In this document: piece by piece, positions 8,469 through 16,995 of the stretch
How positions within the stretch are numbered: the stretch's first letter is position 1
How the letters are laid out: each line of letters opens with the position of its first letter
NCBI RefSeq assembly: GCF_014852685.1
Contig: NZ_JACZDF010000007.1
Coordinates: 62,001 to 126,000, forward strand
From: Flavimobilis rhizosphaerae
GTDB lineage: Bacteria; Actinomycetota; Actinomycetes; Actinomycetales; Cellulomonadaceae
Reading direction: 5' to 3'
Length of the DNA: 64,000 nt
Notes under the pieces: generated by a model
What the model saw: only the letters and a program-made list of their open reading frames with translations
The model's database searches: none
Told to the model about the DNA's origin: nothing
Translations under genes and position numbers: made by a program

Positions 8469-8485
8469 TTGTGAGAAACCTACAA
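8469..8485. promoter_or_regulatory. Imperfect palindrome in the fabD promoter, candidate FasR site
   Basis: Read on the minus strand it is TTGTAGG-TTT-CTCACAA: 7-bp arms with two mismatches around a 3-bp centre. It is AT-rich against its surroundings and sits 69 nt before the fabD start and just past the fasR stop. Assignment to FasR is inference from position. Confidence 0.4.
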
Positions 8486-8488
8486 GAC

Positions 8489-9682
8489 CTAGGGAAGGCG
8501 GGGAATCTCGTGACGCTCGAGCTCGCCGAGGGCGAGCGCGACCTGGAGGACGAACGACTCCCGGGCGTCGAGCGGGTCCCAGCCTGTGAGCTCGGCGACC
8601 TTCCGGAGGCGGTAGCGCACGGTGTTGGGGTGGACGTAGAGCGAGCGCGCCGCAGCCTCGAGCGAACGCCCCGTGCCGAGGTACGCCGAGAGCGTCTCGA
8701 GGACGGAGCCCGTGCTTGCACTCAGCGGCGCGTAGGCGGTGTCGACGAGGGTCCGGCGGGCGAGCCGGTCGCCGACGAGGACGCGTTCGGGCAGGAGGTC
8801 GTCGGCGTGGACGGGGCGGGGGGCCTGCGGCCACGCGGGGGCCGCGGCGAGCGCGGCGAGGGCCGCGGCCGCGCTGCGCCCGGCCTCGGAGATCGAGCCG
8901 ACGACGGGCCCGATGACGACGGGGCCGGGGCCGAAGCGGGCGACGAGCGAGCGGGCCGCCTCGAGGAGGTTGTCGCCGCCGCCGAGGACGAGGACGACCC
9001 GGTCCGACTGGATGCCGACGAGCACGTCGTCGACGAGCCGGCGGGTCGCGCGTCGCAGCTCCGCCGAGCGCACCTCGTCGAGCCTGGTCGTCGTCGTCCC
9101 GACCATGACGAGGACGTTCGCGGCGCCCGACCAGCCGAGGGCCGCGACGCGCGAGCGGACTGCGTCGTCGTTCTCGCCGCGCATGAGCGCGTCGACCGTG
9201 AGCGCCTCGAGGCGTGCGTCCCACGCGCCGCGCATCTCGGCGGCACGCGCGTAGACCTCGGCAGCGGAGAACGCGACCTCGCGCGAGTACCGCAGGACGG
9301 CTTCCCGCAGGTCGCGCTCCTGACCGGGGACAGCGAGCCGGTCGGAGTGTGCCTCGACGACCTCGACCGCGAGGCGCACGAGCTGGAGCGTCTGCTGGAG
9401 CGAGATCGCCTGCGTGAGCTCGGGCGGCGCGGCCGAGAAGATCTCGCCGACACCCGTCGCGTTCGCTGGGTCGGTGTACCACTCGATGAACGCCGAGACC
9501 GCCGAGCTCACGACGACGCCGATCCACGAGCGGTCGTCGGCCTGCAGGTCGCGGTACCACGAGAGCTCGGCGTCGAGCTGGGCGAGCGCGGCCTTCGTGA
9601 GCATGCTCGCGCCCTCACGAACACGGCGAAGGTTCTCGTCGTCGACGTGTGCGTCGTCGGGCATGGCCAGGGGCGGGGTCAT
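8489..9682 (-). CDS. fasR: PucR-type transcriptional regulator of fatty acid synthesis, FasR-like
   Basis: A 397-residue regulator with a C-terminal PucR-type helix-turn-helix (LEAAARSLYVHPNTVRYRLR, then KVAELTGWDPLDARES, about residues 345-380) and a central GGDEF-derived CdaR-like region. It lies directly upstream of fabD in the same orientation, the arrangement of FasR in Streptomyces coelicolor, a known activator of fabDHPF. I chose the ATG at 9682 because a TATGCT hexamer lies exactly 6 nt upstream and no ribosome site is seen. The reading frame continues 31 codons further upstream, but that part has low-complexity composition. The ligand is probably an acyl-CoA (family knowledge). Confidence 0.85.
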   Translation of the reverse strand: MTPPLAMPDDAHVDDENLRRVREGASMLTKAALAQLDAELSWYRDLQADDRSWIGVVVSSAVSAFIEWYTDPANATGVGEIFSAAPPELTQAISLQQTLQLVRLAVEVVEAHSDRLAVPGQERDLREAVLRYSREVAFSAAEVYARAAEMRGAWDARLEALTVDALMRGENDDAVRSRVAALGWSGAANVLVMVGTTTTRLDEVRSAELRRATRRLVDDVLVGIQSDRVVLVLGGGDNLLEAARSLVARFGPGPVVIGPVVGSISEAGRSAAAALAALAAAPAWPQAPRPVHADDLLPERVLVGDRLARRTLVDTAYAPLSASTGSVLETLSAYLGTGRSLEAAARSLYVHPNTVRYRLRKVAELTGWDPLDARESFVLQVALALGELERHEIPRLP

Positions 9683-9694
9683 GGGGTGAGCATA
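9683..9694 (-). promoter_or_regulatory. Candidate leaderless promoter of fasR
   Basis: TATGCT (9689-9694, minus strand) followed by 6 nt and ATG at 9682. It faces away from the promoter of the next gene about 100 bp away. Confidence 0.45.
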
Positions 9695-9791
9695 CGGCCC
9701 CGGTTGTGGGGTAGCGACAAAACCCGGGGTATGCCGCTCTCGGGCGGCGAGACGGGGCGGATCTGCCCGGGACACCAGACCTTGAAGCGGA

Positions 9792-9803
9792 TATGGTCAA
9801 GTC
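9792..9803 (+). promoter_or_regulatory. Candidate leaderless promoter of the gene at 9804
   Basis: TATGGT at 9792-9797, then exactly 6 nt, then ATG. Confidence 0.45.
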
Positions 9804-10499
9804 ATGGCTGTCTTCCCGAAGTTCCGCAAGCTCTTCCAGCGACCTGCCCCGGTCTCACGGGTCGGCGCACGGCGTCCGACGAGCGCGACGCCGGCAGGGG
9901 ACGAGCCCCGGGAGGACCGGCTGCGGTCGCGGCTCGCGAGCGATCCCAACGACGTGGGTGCGTTCCGCGAGCTCGCCGAGCTCGTCCGACGCCGCGCCGA
10001 CGGCCCGCCCCCTGCCGAGGACCCGCTCGTGCCCGCGGAGGACGTCGAGACTGCGGAGCAGGAGCGCGCCCGGCGCGGTGACCTTGCCGTGTGGGCGCTC
10101 GCCGAGGAGCTCGCGGGGCACCCACGCGCCTGGTACCCGCTCGTCGAGCTGGCGAGGCTCTCGGTCGCGGAGGACCACGAGCAGGCCGTGCGCAGGCTCG
10201 TCACCGCGCACGAGCGCGACACGACCGGCACGGCCCTCGCGCACGGTCTCGGAGTTCTGCGGGACGCAGACCGACCTCACGAGGCCCTTGCGCTCGGCAC
10301 CGGGCACTGGCGTGCCCGCGAGCACGACCTCGAGGTTGGACGCCACCTCGTCCTCGCCGCGCTTGAGGCCGGTCGCCCGGACGAGGCCGAGCGTCACCTC
10401 GCGGCGATCGACCAGCACCCGGACCGGCTGCGGGCGGCGCAGATGCACACCGAGCTCCGCGCGGCGCTCGACGAGGCGTCGGACAGCTCGACGGCCTGA
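9804..10499 (+). CDS. Conserved hypothetical TPR-like protein
   Basis: A 231-residue soluble protein. After a basic N-terminus (FPKFRKLFQRP) and a Pro-rich linker, residues 35-230 are helical with repeat-like units (DPNDVGAFRELAELVRRR, HPRAWYPLVELARLSV, REHDLEVGRHLVLAALEAG, RPDEAERHLAAID) that resemble tetratricopeptide repeats. No catalytic motif is visible. Divergent from fasR and convergent on aceE. The candidate leaderless promoter supports the start. A scaffold or adaptor role is only a guess. Confidence 0.65.
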   Translation: MAVFPKFRKLFQRPAPVSRVGARRPTSATPAGDEPREDRLRSRLASDPNDVGAFRELAELVRRRADGPPPAEDPLVPAEDVETAEQERARRGDLAVWALAEELAGHPRAWYPLVELARLSVAEDHEQAVRRLVTAHERDTTGTALAHGLGVLRDADRPHEALALGTGHWRAREHDLEVGRHLVLAALEAGRPDEAERHLAAIDQHPDRLRAAQMHTELRAALDEASDSSTA

Positions 10500-10542
10500 A
10501 CCCGCGCGCGCCACGCGCGTCCGGCTGCCGCGAGACTCTCGC

Positions 10543-10592
10543 ACGAACGGCAGGAGCCCCGCACCTCACGGTGCGGGGCTCCTGCCGTTCGT
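10543..10592. terminator. Bidirectional terminator between the TPR-like gene and aceE
   Basis: Perfect 23-bp arms (10543-10565 and 10570-10592) with a TCAC loop, between two convergent genes. Confidence 0.85.
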
Positions 10593-10610
10593 CAGCGAGG
10601 ACGGGCTCCG

Positions 10611-13358
10611 TCAGGAGTCGCCGCCCACCGAGCCGGACGTGCCGGCCGTGACGTCGTGGATCCGGTACTTCTCGATCGCCTGCGCGGGGGCGTCGGCCGC
10701 GACCTCGCCGCGGGCCGCGAGGGCCTGCAGCACGCGGACGGCCGTCGAGGGCCCGTCGATCTTGAAGTAGCGGCGCGCCGCGGCGCGGGTGTCGGAGAAG
10801 CCGAAGCCGTCCGCACCGAGCACGTGGTACTCGCCAGGGATCCAGGCACGGACCTGGTCCTGCACGAGCTTGTCGTAGTCGCTCGTGGCGATGAACGGGC
10901 CCTGAGCGTCGGCGAGCTTCTGCGTGAGGTACGCCGTCCGACGCTCCTCGCCAGGGTGGAGGAAGTTGTGCTCGTCGACGGCGAGGCCGTCGCGGCGCAG
11001 CTCGAGCCAGCTCGTCACCGACCACACGTCCGCCTGGACGCCCCAGTCGGCCGCGAGGATCTCGGCGGCCTCGAGGGCCCAGAGCACACCGACGCCGGAC
11101 GAGAGGATCTGCGCGCGCGGGCCCTCTCCCTCGGCACGGTGGATGCGGTGGATGCCCTTGAGGATGCCGTCGACGTCGACGTCCGCCGGCTCGGCAGGCT
11201 GACGCATCGGCTCGTTGTAGACCGTGAGGTAGTAGACGACGTCACGGTCGCGGCCGCCGTTGTCCTGGCCGTACATGCGCTCGAGACCGTCGCGCACGAT
11301 GTGCCGGATCTCGTAGCCGTACGCGGGGTCGTAGTGGACCATGTGCGGCATCGTGCCCGCGAGGAGCGGCGAGTGGCCGTCGGCGTGCTGGAGGCCCTCG
11401 CCCGTGAGGGTCGTGCGGCCTGCGGTCGCACCGATGAGGAACCCTCGCGTCAGCTGGTCGCCGGCCGCCCAGAACTGGTCGCCCGTCCGCTGGAACCCGA
11501 ACATCGAGTAGTAGAAGTAGAACGGGATGAGCGGCTCGCCGTGCGTCGCGTACGACGTGCCGACGGCCTGGAAGGCGGAAGCCGAACCGGCCTCGTTGAT
11601 GCCTGTGTGCATGATCTGGCCGGACTCGGACTCCCGGTAGGAGAGCATGAGCTCGGCGTCGACCGGCGTGTAGTTCTGGCCGAGCGTGTTGAAGATCTTC
11701 GCGCTCGGGAAGATCGAGTCGAGACCGAAGGTCCGCGCCTCGTCCGGGATGATCGGGACGATGCGGTGGCCGAACTCCTTGTCGCGCACGAGGTCCTTGA
11801 AGAGGCGCACGAGCGCCATCGTCGTCGCGACTTCCTGCTGACCCGAGCCCTTGGCGAGCAGCTCGTAGGCCTTGTCGCCGGGCAGGGTGAGCTCGGTGTG
11901 CTTCGTGCGGCGCTCCGGGACGAACCCGCCGAGCGCGCGGCGGCGCTCGAGCATGTACTGGATCGTCGGGTCCTCGGGGCCGGGGTTGTAGTACGGCGGC
12001 ATGTACGGCTCGGCGTCGATCTGCTCGTCCGTGATCGGGATGTGCAGCGTGTCGCGCAGCGTCTTGAGCTCAGCGTTCTTGAGCTTCTTCATCTGGTGCG
12101 TCGAGTTGCGTCCCGCGAAGCCCGAGCCGAGGCCGTAGCCCTTGACGGTATGCGCGAGGATGACGGTCGGCTGGCCCGTGTGGGCACGCGCCGCGGCGTA
12201 AGCCGCGAAGATCTTGCGGTAGTCGTGGCCGCCGCGCTTGAGGGCCCAGATCTCGTCGTCCGACATGTTCTCGACGAGCGCCTTGGTGCGCGGGTCGCGG
12301 CCGAAGAAGTGCTCGCGGATGTACGCGCCGTCGTTCGCGCGGAACGTCTGGTAGTCGCCGTCGACCGTCTGGTTCATGAGGTTGACGAGCGCGCGGTCCT
12401 TGTCGGCGTTGAGCAGGACGTCCCACTCGCGGCCCCAGATGACCTTGATGACGTTCCAGCCGGCGCCGCGGAACTGTGCCTCGAGCTCCTGGATGATCTT
12501 GCCGTTGCCACGGACGGGGCCGTCGAGGCGCTGGAGGTTGCAGTTGACGACGAACGTGAGGTTGTCGAGCTGCTGCTGCGCAGCGAGCTGGAGCATGCCG
12601 CGCGACTCGGGCTCGTCCATCTCGCCGTCGCCGAGGAACGCCCAGACGTCCTGCTGCGACGTGTCCTTGATGCCGCGCTCGTGGAGGTAACGGTTCGTCC
12701 ACGCCTGATAGATCGCGGACGACGGGCCGAGGCCCATCGAGACCGTCGGGAACTCCCAGAGCTCAGGGGCGAGGCGCGGGTGCGGGTACGACGGCAGGCC
12801 GCCGCCCTCGTGCGAGTGCTCCTGGCGGAAGCCGTCGAGCTGGTGCTCGCTCAGGCGGCCCTCGAGGAGTCCGCGCGCGTAGACACCGGGGGAGGCGTGG
12901 CCCTGGAAGTAGACCTGGTCGCCGCCGCCGGGGTGGTCCTTGCCGCGGAAGAAGTGGTTGAGCCCGACCTCGTAGAGCGTCGCGACGGACGCGTACGACG
13001 AGATGTGGCCGCCGACGCCGATGCCCGGTCGCTGCGCGCGCGTCACCATGACGGCGGCGTTCCAGCGGATCCACGAGCGGTAGCGGCGCTCCATGACCTC
13101 GTCGCCCGGGAAGTAGGGCTCCTCGTGCACGCCGATCGTGTTGACGTACGGGGTTGCGAACGAGGTCGGGATCGCAACGTTGCGCTCCCGGGCCCGCTTG
13201 AGCAGGTTGAGCAGGACGTAGCGTGCGCGCGGGCCGCCACGGTCGTCGATGAGCCCGTCCAGCGCCTCGACCCATTCCGCCGTCTCGGCGGGGTCGAAGT
13301 CGGGGACCTGGCTCAGCAGGCCGTTGATGAGCGGGCGCGTCTCGTCGTGCGATGCCAC
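10611..13358 (-). CDS. aceE: Pyruvate dehydrogenase E1 component (homodimeric type)
   Basis: Decarboxylates pyruvate on thiamine diphosphate and acetylates the lipoyl arm of E2. The 915 residues match the single-chain AceE type used by actinobacteria. The thiamine-diphosphate motif starts at [10 protein letters not shown] and ends at VVNCN; the phosphate-binding and pyrimidine domains follow ([39 protein letters not shown]). I chose GTG at 13358 ([14 protein letters not shown]): AAGAGG lies 7 nt upstream, while for the in-frame ATG at 13373 the GGAG abuts the start. The matching E2 and E3 lie at 57-60 kb. Confidence 0.95.
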   Translation of the reverse strand: MASHDETRPLINGLLSQVPDFDPAETAEWVEALDGLIDDRGGPRARYVLLNLLKRARERNVAIPTSFATPYVNTIGVHEEPYFPGDEVMERRYRSWIRWNAAVMVTRAQRPGIGVGGHISSYASVATLYEVGLNHFFRGKDHPGGGDQVYFQGHASPGVYARGLLEGRLSEHQLDGFRQEHSHEGGGLPSYPHPRLAPELWEFPTVSMGLGPSSAIYQAWTNRYLHERGIKDTSQQDVWAFLGDGEMDEPESRGMLQLAAQQQLDNLTFVVNCNLQRLDGPVRGNGKIIQELEAQFRGAGWNVIKVIWGREWDVLLNADKDRALVNLMNQTVDGDYQTFRANDGAYIREHFFGRDPRTKALVENMSDDEIWALKRGGHDYRKIFAAYAAARAHTGQPTVILAHTVKGYGLGSGFAGRNSTHQMKKLKNAELKTLRDTLHIPITDEQIDAEPYMPPYYNPGPEDPTIQYMLERRRALGGFVPERRTKHTELTLPGDKAYELLAKGSGQQEVATTMALVRLFKDLVRDKEFGHRIVPIIPDEARTFGLDSIFPSAKIFNTLGQNYTPVDAELMLSYRESESGQIMHTGINEAGSASAFQAVGTSYATHGEPLIPFYFYYSMFGFQRTGDQFWAAGDQLTRGFLIGATAGRTTLTGEGLQHADGHSPLLAGTMPHMVHYDPAYGYEIRHIVRDGLERMYGQDNGGRDRDVVYYLTVYNEPMRQPAEPADVDVDGILKGIHRIHRAEGEGPRAQILSSGVGVLWALEAAEILAADWGVQADVWSVTSWLELRRDGLAVDEHNFLHPGEERRTAYLTQKLADAQGPFIATSDYDKLVQDQVRAWIPGEYHVLGADGFGFSDTRAAARRYFKIDGPSTAVRVLQALAARGEVAADAPAQAIEKYRIHDVTAGTSGSVGGDS

Positions 13359-13583
13359 CAGAAACCTCTTCATCTCCTCGGGAGCCCGCACCCGCAGGTG
13401 CGGGAGGGGCCGGGCCGGTCCTCGGCGGTGCGGTGTGCCGCTGCCCGCGTCGGGTGGTGCCGAACCATTGTGTTCACCACAGGGCGGCAAAGTCACACCC
13501 ACGGGGCCTCCAACGGGCGTGACGTCCATGACACTCTACGTTTTGACCACCGGGCGCGGCGGGGCGCGTCGCAGGGCGGACAC

Positions 13584-13642
13584 CGGGACGGAGGCCCGTC
13601 CCGTGGACTAGGTTGGGTGCGTGGGCCCCGTTCCGGGCCCAC
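13584..13642 (+). promoter_or_regulatory. Promoter and hairpin leader of the DUF3052 gene
   Basis: The aceE-DUF3052 gap (13359-13700) is divergent and holds no gene. A TAGGTT -10-like hexamer lies at 13609-13614. The predicted transcript start, about 13621, coincides with the first base of a perfect 8-bp hairpin (13621-13628 with 13635-13642). Another 8-bp hairpin (13584-13591 with 13596-13603) lies just upstream. The aceE promoter should lie nearer 13460-13540 but I cannot fix its hexamers. Confidence 0.4.
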
Positions 13643-13700
13643 GGCGACGGCGCCCCAGGCGGCTGCCGTCGTCGGAGGATGCGAGAGAAGGCGGACACAG

Positions 13701-14135
13701 GTGGCGACGAGCACGGACCCGGGTAGCGCGACGGGCGCGACGGGTGTGGACAGGCTGGGCTTCGAGGACGGGCATCTCGTCCAGGAGTTCGGGTATGCCG
13801 AGGACGTCGACCACGACGTCCGCGATGCGATCGCCGATCTCACGGGTGCTGACCTCGCGGACGAGGACTTCGACGACGTCGTCGACGGCGCGATCGTCTG
13901 GTTCCGCGACGGTGAGGGCGAGGACCTCACGGACACCCTCGTCGACGTCCAGACGGTGCTCGACGACGGGGCGCCCATCTGGGTGTTCACGCCCAAGCCT
14001 GGGCGTCGCGGCCACGTCGGCCACAGCGACATCCAGGAGGCGGCGACGACCGCGGGCCTGCACGCGACGAGCACGTTCTCGCTCGCCGAGGACTGGTCGG
14101 CGACGAAGCTCGGCACGCGTGGCCGAGGCCGCTGA
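13701..14135 (+). CDS. DUF3052 domain protein
   Basis: A 144-residue acidic protein matching the actinobacterial DUF3052 family (LGFEDGHLVQEFGYAEDVD, DDGAPIWVFTPKPGRRGHV, SDIQEAATTAGLHATSTFSL). Family members are small cytosolic proteins of unknown function, often encoded near aceE, as here. The GTG start at 13701 has AGAAGG about 9 nt upstream. The stop lies 1 nt before the peroxiredoxin start, so the two genes form an operon. Confidence 0.8.
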   Translation: MATSTDPGSATGATGVDRLGFEDGHLVQEFGYAEDVDHDVRDAIADLTGADLADEDFDDVVDGAIVWFRDGEGEDLTDTLVDVQTVLDDGAPIWVFTPKPGRRGHVGHSDIQEAATTAGLHATSTFSLAEDWSATKLGTRGRGR

Positions 14136-14136
14136 C

Positions 14137-14598
14137 GTGACGGGCATCCCGCAGGTCGGCGAGCCGGCACCCGACTTCACGCTCCAGGACGTCCACGGCA
14201 CGCCCGTGACGCTCTCCGACCTGCGTGGCACGCCCGTGCTCGTCGTCTTCTTCCCGTTCGCGTTCTCGGGGATCTGCACGGGCGAGATGTGCGAGATCCG
14301 CGACAACCTCGAGGACTTCGAGGACGCGGGCGTCCGCGTGCTGGCGATCTCGTGCGACCCCGTCTACTCGTTGCGCGCGTGGTCCGAGCAGGAGGGCTAC
14401 GACTTCGACCTGCTGAGCGACTTCTGGCCGCACGGCGAGGTCGCGCGGGCGTACGGCGTGCTCGACGAGAACCGAGGCCTCGCGATCCGCGGCAGCTTCC
14501 TCGTCGACGAGGACGGTGTCATCCGATGGAGCATCGTCAACGCTCCCGGCGAGAAGCGCGCGTTCTCCGGCTACCACCAGGCGCTCACGCTCGTCTGA
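14137..14598 (+). CDS. AhpE-type one-Cys peroxiredoxin
   Basis: Reduces hydroperoxides with a peroxidatic cysteine. The 153-residue thioredoxin fold has the active-site segment FFPFAFSGICTGEMCEIRD (Cys about 46), close to mycobacterial AhpE. A second Cys sits four residues later (CTGEMC), and another occurs at SCDPVY. The GTG at 14137 follows the DUF3052 stop by 1 nt; an in-frame GTG at 14119 would add six residues. A mycoredoxin-like protein at 27.3 kb is a plausible reductant by analogy with mycobacteria. Confidence 0.85.
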   Translation: MTGIPQVGEPAPDFTLQDVHGTPVTLSDLRGTPVLVVFFPFAFSGICTGEMCEIRDNLEDFEDAGVRVLAISCDPVYSLRAWSEQEGYDFDLLSDFWPHGEVARAYGVLDENRGLAIRGSFLVDEDGVIRWSIVNAPGEKRAFSGYHQALTLV

Positions 14599-14729
14599 GC
14601 TGCGCTGAGCTGCGCTGAGGCGCGGCACGACGACGGACGACCTCCCGGGCGGCCGGCGCTCGGCGTGCTCAGGATGCGGGAGGTTGCGCGACGCGCCGAC
14701 GCCGAACGGGTATCGTGTGACCGCTTCAA

Positions 14730-14803
14730 GGGCCTGTAGCTCAGCTGGTTAGAGCGCCACGCTTACACCGTGGACGTCGGGGGTTCGAGTCCCTCCGGGC
14801 CCA
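14730..14803 (+). tRNA. tRNA-Val, anticodon TAC
   Basis: A 74-nt cloverleaf: acceptor 14730-14736 pairs with 14796-14802, discriminator A at 14803, D arm GCTC/GAGC, anticodon stem CCACG/CGTGG with loop CTTACAC (anticodon TAC), and T loop TTCGAGT. No CCA is encoded. Its 3' part, 14754-14806, is the left copy of the attachment repeat of the downstream prophage remnant. The gene is intact. Confidence 0.95.
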
Positions 14804-14806
14804 CCC
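14754..14806 (+). repeat. attL: left copy of the 53-bp attachment repeat
   Basis: Identical to 19373-19425. It lies inside the intact tRNA-Val gene and runs 3 nt past the discriminator base. Confidence 0.9.
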
Positions 14807-14855
14807 TTCGAAAACGGCAGGATTCCGCGGTTCACGCGGTGTCCGGCAGGCCAGA

Positions 14856-15440
14856 TCAGCGGTTGCAGGCACGATCTGAGGTTCCCCAGGAGCCGCGGGA
14901 CATGACTTCGGAATCGGCTTCCTCGCGACCCTTGACGGGGTCGTCGATGATGAGGATGTCGACGGGCCGGCCGGTGAACTGGCCTCCCACACCGCCGGTG
15001 AACACGCCGCCGTCGTGGCCGGCCAGCTGCCATTCGTTCTGCGCTGACAGGTCTGATCGGACCGTGAGGCCGAGTGTGTCGCCGTGTTGTGCGATGTCGT
15101 CGCGAATGGCGCGGCCCCACCGGCGGGCGATGTTCGATTCGTGCGACGCGATGCCGACGCGCAGGTCCGGGTTTTGGGTGAGTGCCCACAGGGGGAAACG
15201 TCGTGAGGCGCGCGGGCTCTTGCCCTCCTGTGGCGGCATGGAAATGACGAGCCGCGAGTCGGGTGTGTTGAACGCTTCGACGAGGGCGGCGTCGATGACG
15301 TCGAGCGCCGGGGTTTGCCGGGACTTGGGATCGATCGCGCGAGCGAGTTCGCCCGGTGTTTCCCAGCGGGGGTGGGATGGCGGGTCGAACATGCGTGCGG
15401 CGTGCTCCGCCCACGAGGCTGTGGCCGTGTGCGCCGTCAT
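14856..15440 (-). pseudogene. Truncated phage terminase large subunit
   Basis: 194 residues containing only the N-terminal ATPase half of a terminase large subunit. Visible are a Walker A-like loop (ISMPPQEGKSPRASRR), the following LRVGIASHESNIARRWGR strand-helix, and a Walker B (DILIIDDPVKG). Intact proteins of this kind have about 450-500 residues with a C-terminal nuclease; here family similarity ends after EEADSEVM (near 14895-14900) and about 14 unrelated codons reach a stop. The ATG at 15440 (MTAHTATASWAEHAARMF) is the natural start. The break lies about 90 bp from attL, so a deletion removed the rest of the gene and the late region. Confidence 0.75.
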
Positions 15441-15457
15441 GCCGCGATACTCGGAGC

Positions 15458-15859
15458 ATGTGGCGTCGACGGGGTAAGCGATGGAAGTCCGCGAACGTGC
15501 TCCGAACGACGAGCGCGAGCGGCAAGAAGGTTGGCGACTACGGCCCACTGAGCGAGGACCGCTGGAACGATGGCACGCCACCGATGCATGGCTTCAAGGC
15601 GGGGACGGCGACGGAGCGCGTCCGTGAACTCGATCTGGGCGACCGCATCAGGGTCGAGCGCCGCGAGAAGCACTGGTACGCCGTCGGCCCCGGCGGTGAC
15701 TATGGCCAGCTTCGCTGGCGCGCTGGGGACTCCCCGATCATGACGAAGTCGGGTGTCGCGGTTCACCTTCCTGCGAGCGGGACGCTCGAGATCTCTTGGC
15801 TCGAGGTCTCCGCTGAGAACGAAGTGATCGACGTAGGTGGCGTCGTCTATCCCGACTGA
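15458..15859 (+). CDS. Hypothetical protein of the prophage remnant
   Basis: A 133-residue soluble protein lying between the two terminase genes but on the opposite strand, starting 17 nt from the terminase start and ending 3 nt from the small subunit stop. Its C-terminal two thirds look like a real beta-rich domain (DRIRVERREKHWYAVGPGGD, GTLEISWLEVSAENEVIDV). GGAG lies very close to the ATG. I recognise no family. The opposite orientation suggests a cargo-type gene rather than a packaging component. Confidence 0.5.
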   Translation: MWRRRGKRWKSANVLRTTSASGKKVGDYGPLSEDRWNDGTPPMHGFKAGTATERVRELDLGDRIRVERREKHWYAVGPGGDYGQLRWRAGDSPIMTKSGVAVHLPASGTLEISWLEVSAENEVIDVGGVVYPD

Positions 15860-15861
15860 CA

Positions 15862-16479
15862 TCAGGCGCCACCGCTAGCCAGCAGCCTCAGCCGTGCCGG
15901 AACGACGGTTGCCACCTTCTGCTGCTGCTCGATCGTGAGTCCAAGGTCATCCAGGATCGCGCGGATCACAGCCGCGACCTGCTCACCCTGAGCCTCCGCC
16001 AACCGCACCCGACGCTCCTCCACACCCGCACGCAGCGCCGCGGAACACACCGCCACCAGGTGCGCACGCTCCTTCTCGTACAGCGTGTACCAAACAGACG
16101 GGACACTCGCCTCCGTCACCTCCGACGCCGGATACCCATCCGCGTCCAGCACGCCCGACTTCTCCTTCGTCTTCCCCCACACGAGCTGCTGCCGCACAAA
16201 CTCCTTCACCCGGTCCCGAAGCCAGTCGACGTGGCCGGCCGTCCACCGCACCTCTTCGAGGAGCGCTTCCGACGGGGAGATGTCGCGCTGGATGCCGAGC
16301 ATTTCGACGGCCTTCTGCGCCTGCCGGGCGGCCTTCTCCTCCTCCACCCTGCGTGCCGCGGCCGCGCGAGCCTTCTTCGATCCCGACCCGTGTGCGAGGC
16401 ACGTCTTGGCGCCCTTGATGGCCCACTTCTTGCAGCGCTCACCGGATCGTTTGCTGGTGGCGGTGCATTGGCGGTCCAT
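15862..16479 (-). CDS. Probable phage terminase small subunit
   Basis: A 205-residue protein. The N-terminus carries a Cys/His cluster (CTATSKRSGERC, then CLAHG) followed by a long basic helix (KKARAAAARRVEEEKAARQAQK). That layout is typical of small terminase subunits in actinophages and precedes the large subunit gene as usual. The ATG at 16479 (MDRQCT) has GGAG 4-5 nt upstream. An alternative GTG at 16509 would overlap the candidate operator repeats at 16488-16527, so I prefer the shorter form. It looks intact but has no complete partner. Confidence 0.6.
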   Translation of the reverse strand: MDRQCTATSKRSGERCKKWAIKGAKTCLAHGSGSKKARAAAARRVEEEKAARQAQKAVEMLGIQRDISPSEALLEEVRWTAGHVDWLRDRVKEFVRQQLVWGKTKEKSGVLDADGYPASEVTEASVPSVWYTLYEKERAHLVAVCSAALRAGVEERRVRLAEAQGEQVAAVIRAILDDLGLTIEQQQKVATVVPARLRLLASGGA

Positions 16480-16487
16480 GTGTCTCC

Positions 16488-16527
16488 GATCCGAGGGGTT
16501 GTGTGTCACGGAATGTGATCCGAGGGG
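16488..16527. promoter_or_regulatory. Candidate repressor site upstream of the terminase genes
   Basis: GTGTCACGGAAT at 16503-16514 repeats one arm of the palindrome at 19021-19049. It is flanked by two copies of GATCCGAGGGG (16488-16498 and 16517-16527). Confidence 0.45.
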
Positions 16528-16547
16528 GTGGTTTCGTGATACAGAAA

Positions 16548-16583
16548 ACTCCCCCCGGCCCGTGGTGTGGGGTCGGGGGGAGT
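16548..16583 (-). terminator. Terminator after the 74-residue prophage gene
   Basis: 13-bp arms (16548-16560 and 16571-16583) with one G-T pair and a 10-nt loop. It lies 16 nt past the stop of the minus-strand gene at 16599. Confidence 0.6.
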
Positions 16584-16598
16584 GTCCGTGTGGGGGTG

Positions 16599-16823
16599 TC
16601 AGTCGAGGATGACGATCTCCTCGAATCCTGGTCCGCTGATCTCGAGCTGCTGCCTGACGACCCTGAGGGTCACCGACGTACTGCTTGACGTGTTTGCTAC
16701 CCCGCTGGCGAAGTGCTCGATCCGCTCGATGGTGCCTGTCGCGGTCGACCCGTTGGTGGAGGTTACTTGGGCCATGTGCCCGATGTGGCGGCGGGTGAGA
16801 TCCTGCGTCCTGACTCTTGCCAT
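16599..16823 (-). CDS. Small hypothetical prophage protein
   Basis: 74 residues. The N-terminus is basic (MARVRTQDLTRRHIGHMAQV), then comes a Thr/Ser-rich middle (STNGSTATGTIERIEHF) and a beta-rich end (SVTLRVVRQQLEISGPGFEEIVILD). A good ribosome binding site (GGGAAGGGAA) precedes the ATG, and a terminator follows, so it looks like its own transcription unit. It resembles small regulatory or structural phage proteins only in size. No family recognised. Longer in-frame starts upstream lack coding character. Confidence 0.5.
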   Translation of the reverse strand: MARVRTQDLTRRHIGHMAQVTSTNGSTATGTIERIEHFASGVANTSSSTSVTLRVVRQQLEISGPGFEEIVILD

Positions 16824-16983
16824 GTGAGTTCCCTTCCCTGTTGCCCCCTGGGTGTGGGCGTGTGGGTCACACCGTAGCGGGAGGGACGGACAACGGCGGG
16901 TACCGCTGTGGGCGGCTTCCCGATCGATTGCAGGGACCAGGGGATGGGCGCGGCGAGACTCAGGCGTTGGGCTCACGGTCCGC

Positions 16984-16995
16984 TACGGTTCGCCC
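16984..16995 (+). promoter_or_regulatory. Candidate leaderless promoter of the gene at 16996
   Basis: TACGGT followed by exactly 6 nt and ATG. Confidence 0.4.

Noticed and set aside
10656-14135. A 1159-residue plus-strand open frame opposite aceE
   Set aside because: Its first 3 kb is the complement of aceE in a high-GC genome and is Arg/Val/Asp-rich filler. Only the last 144 codons, the DUF3052 gene from 13701, are real.
15437-15862. A 141-residue minus-strand frame between the terminase genes
   Set aside because: Its composition is Ala/Arg/Pro-rich without domain pattern, while the plus-strand frame over the same interval looks like a real protein.
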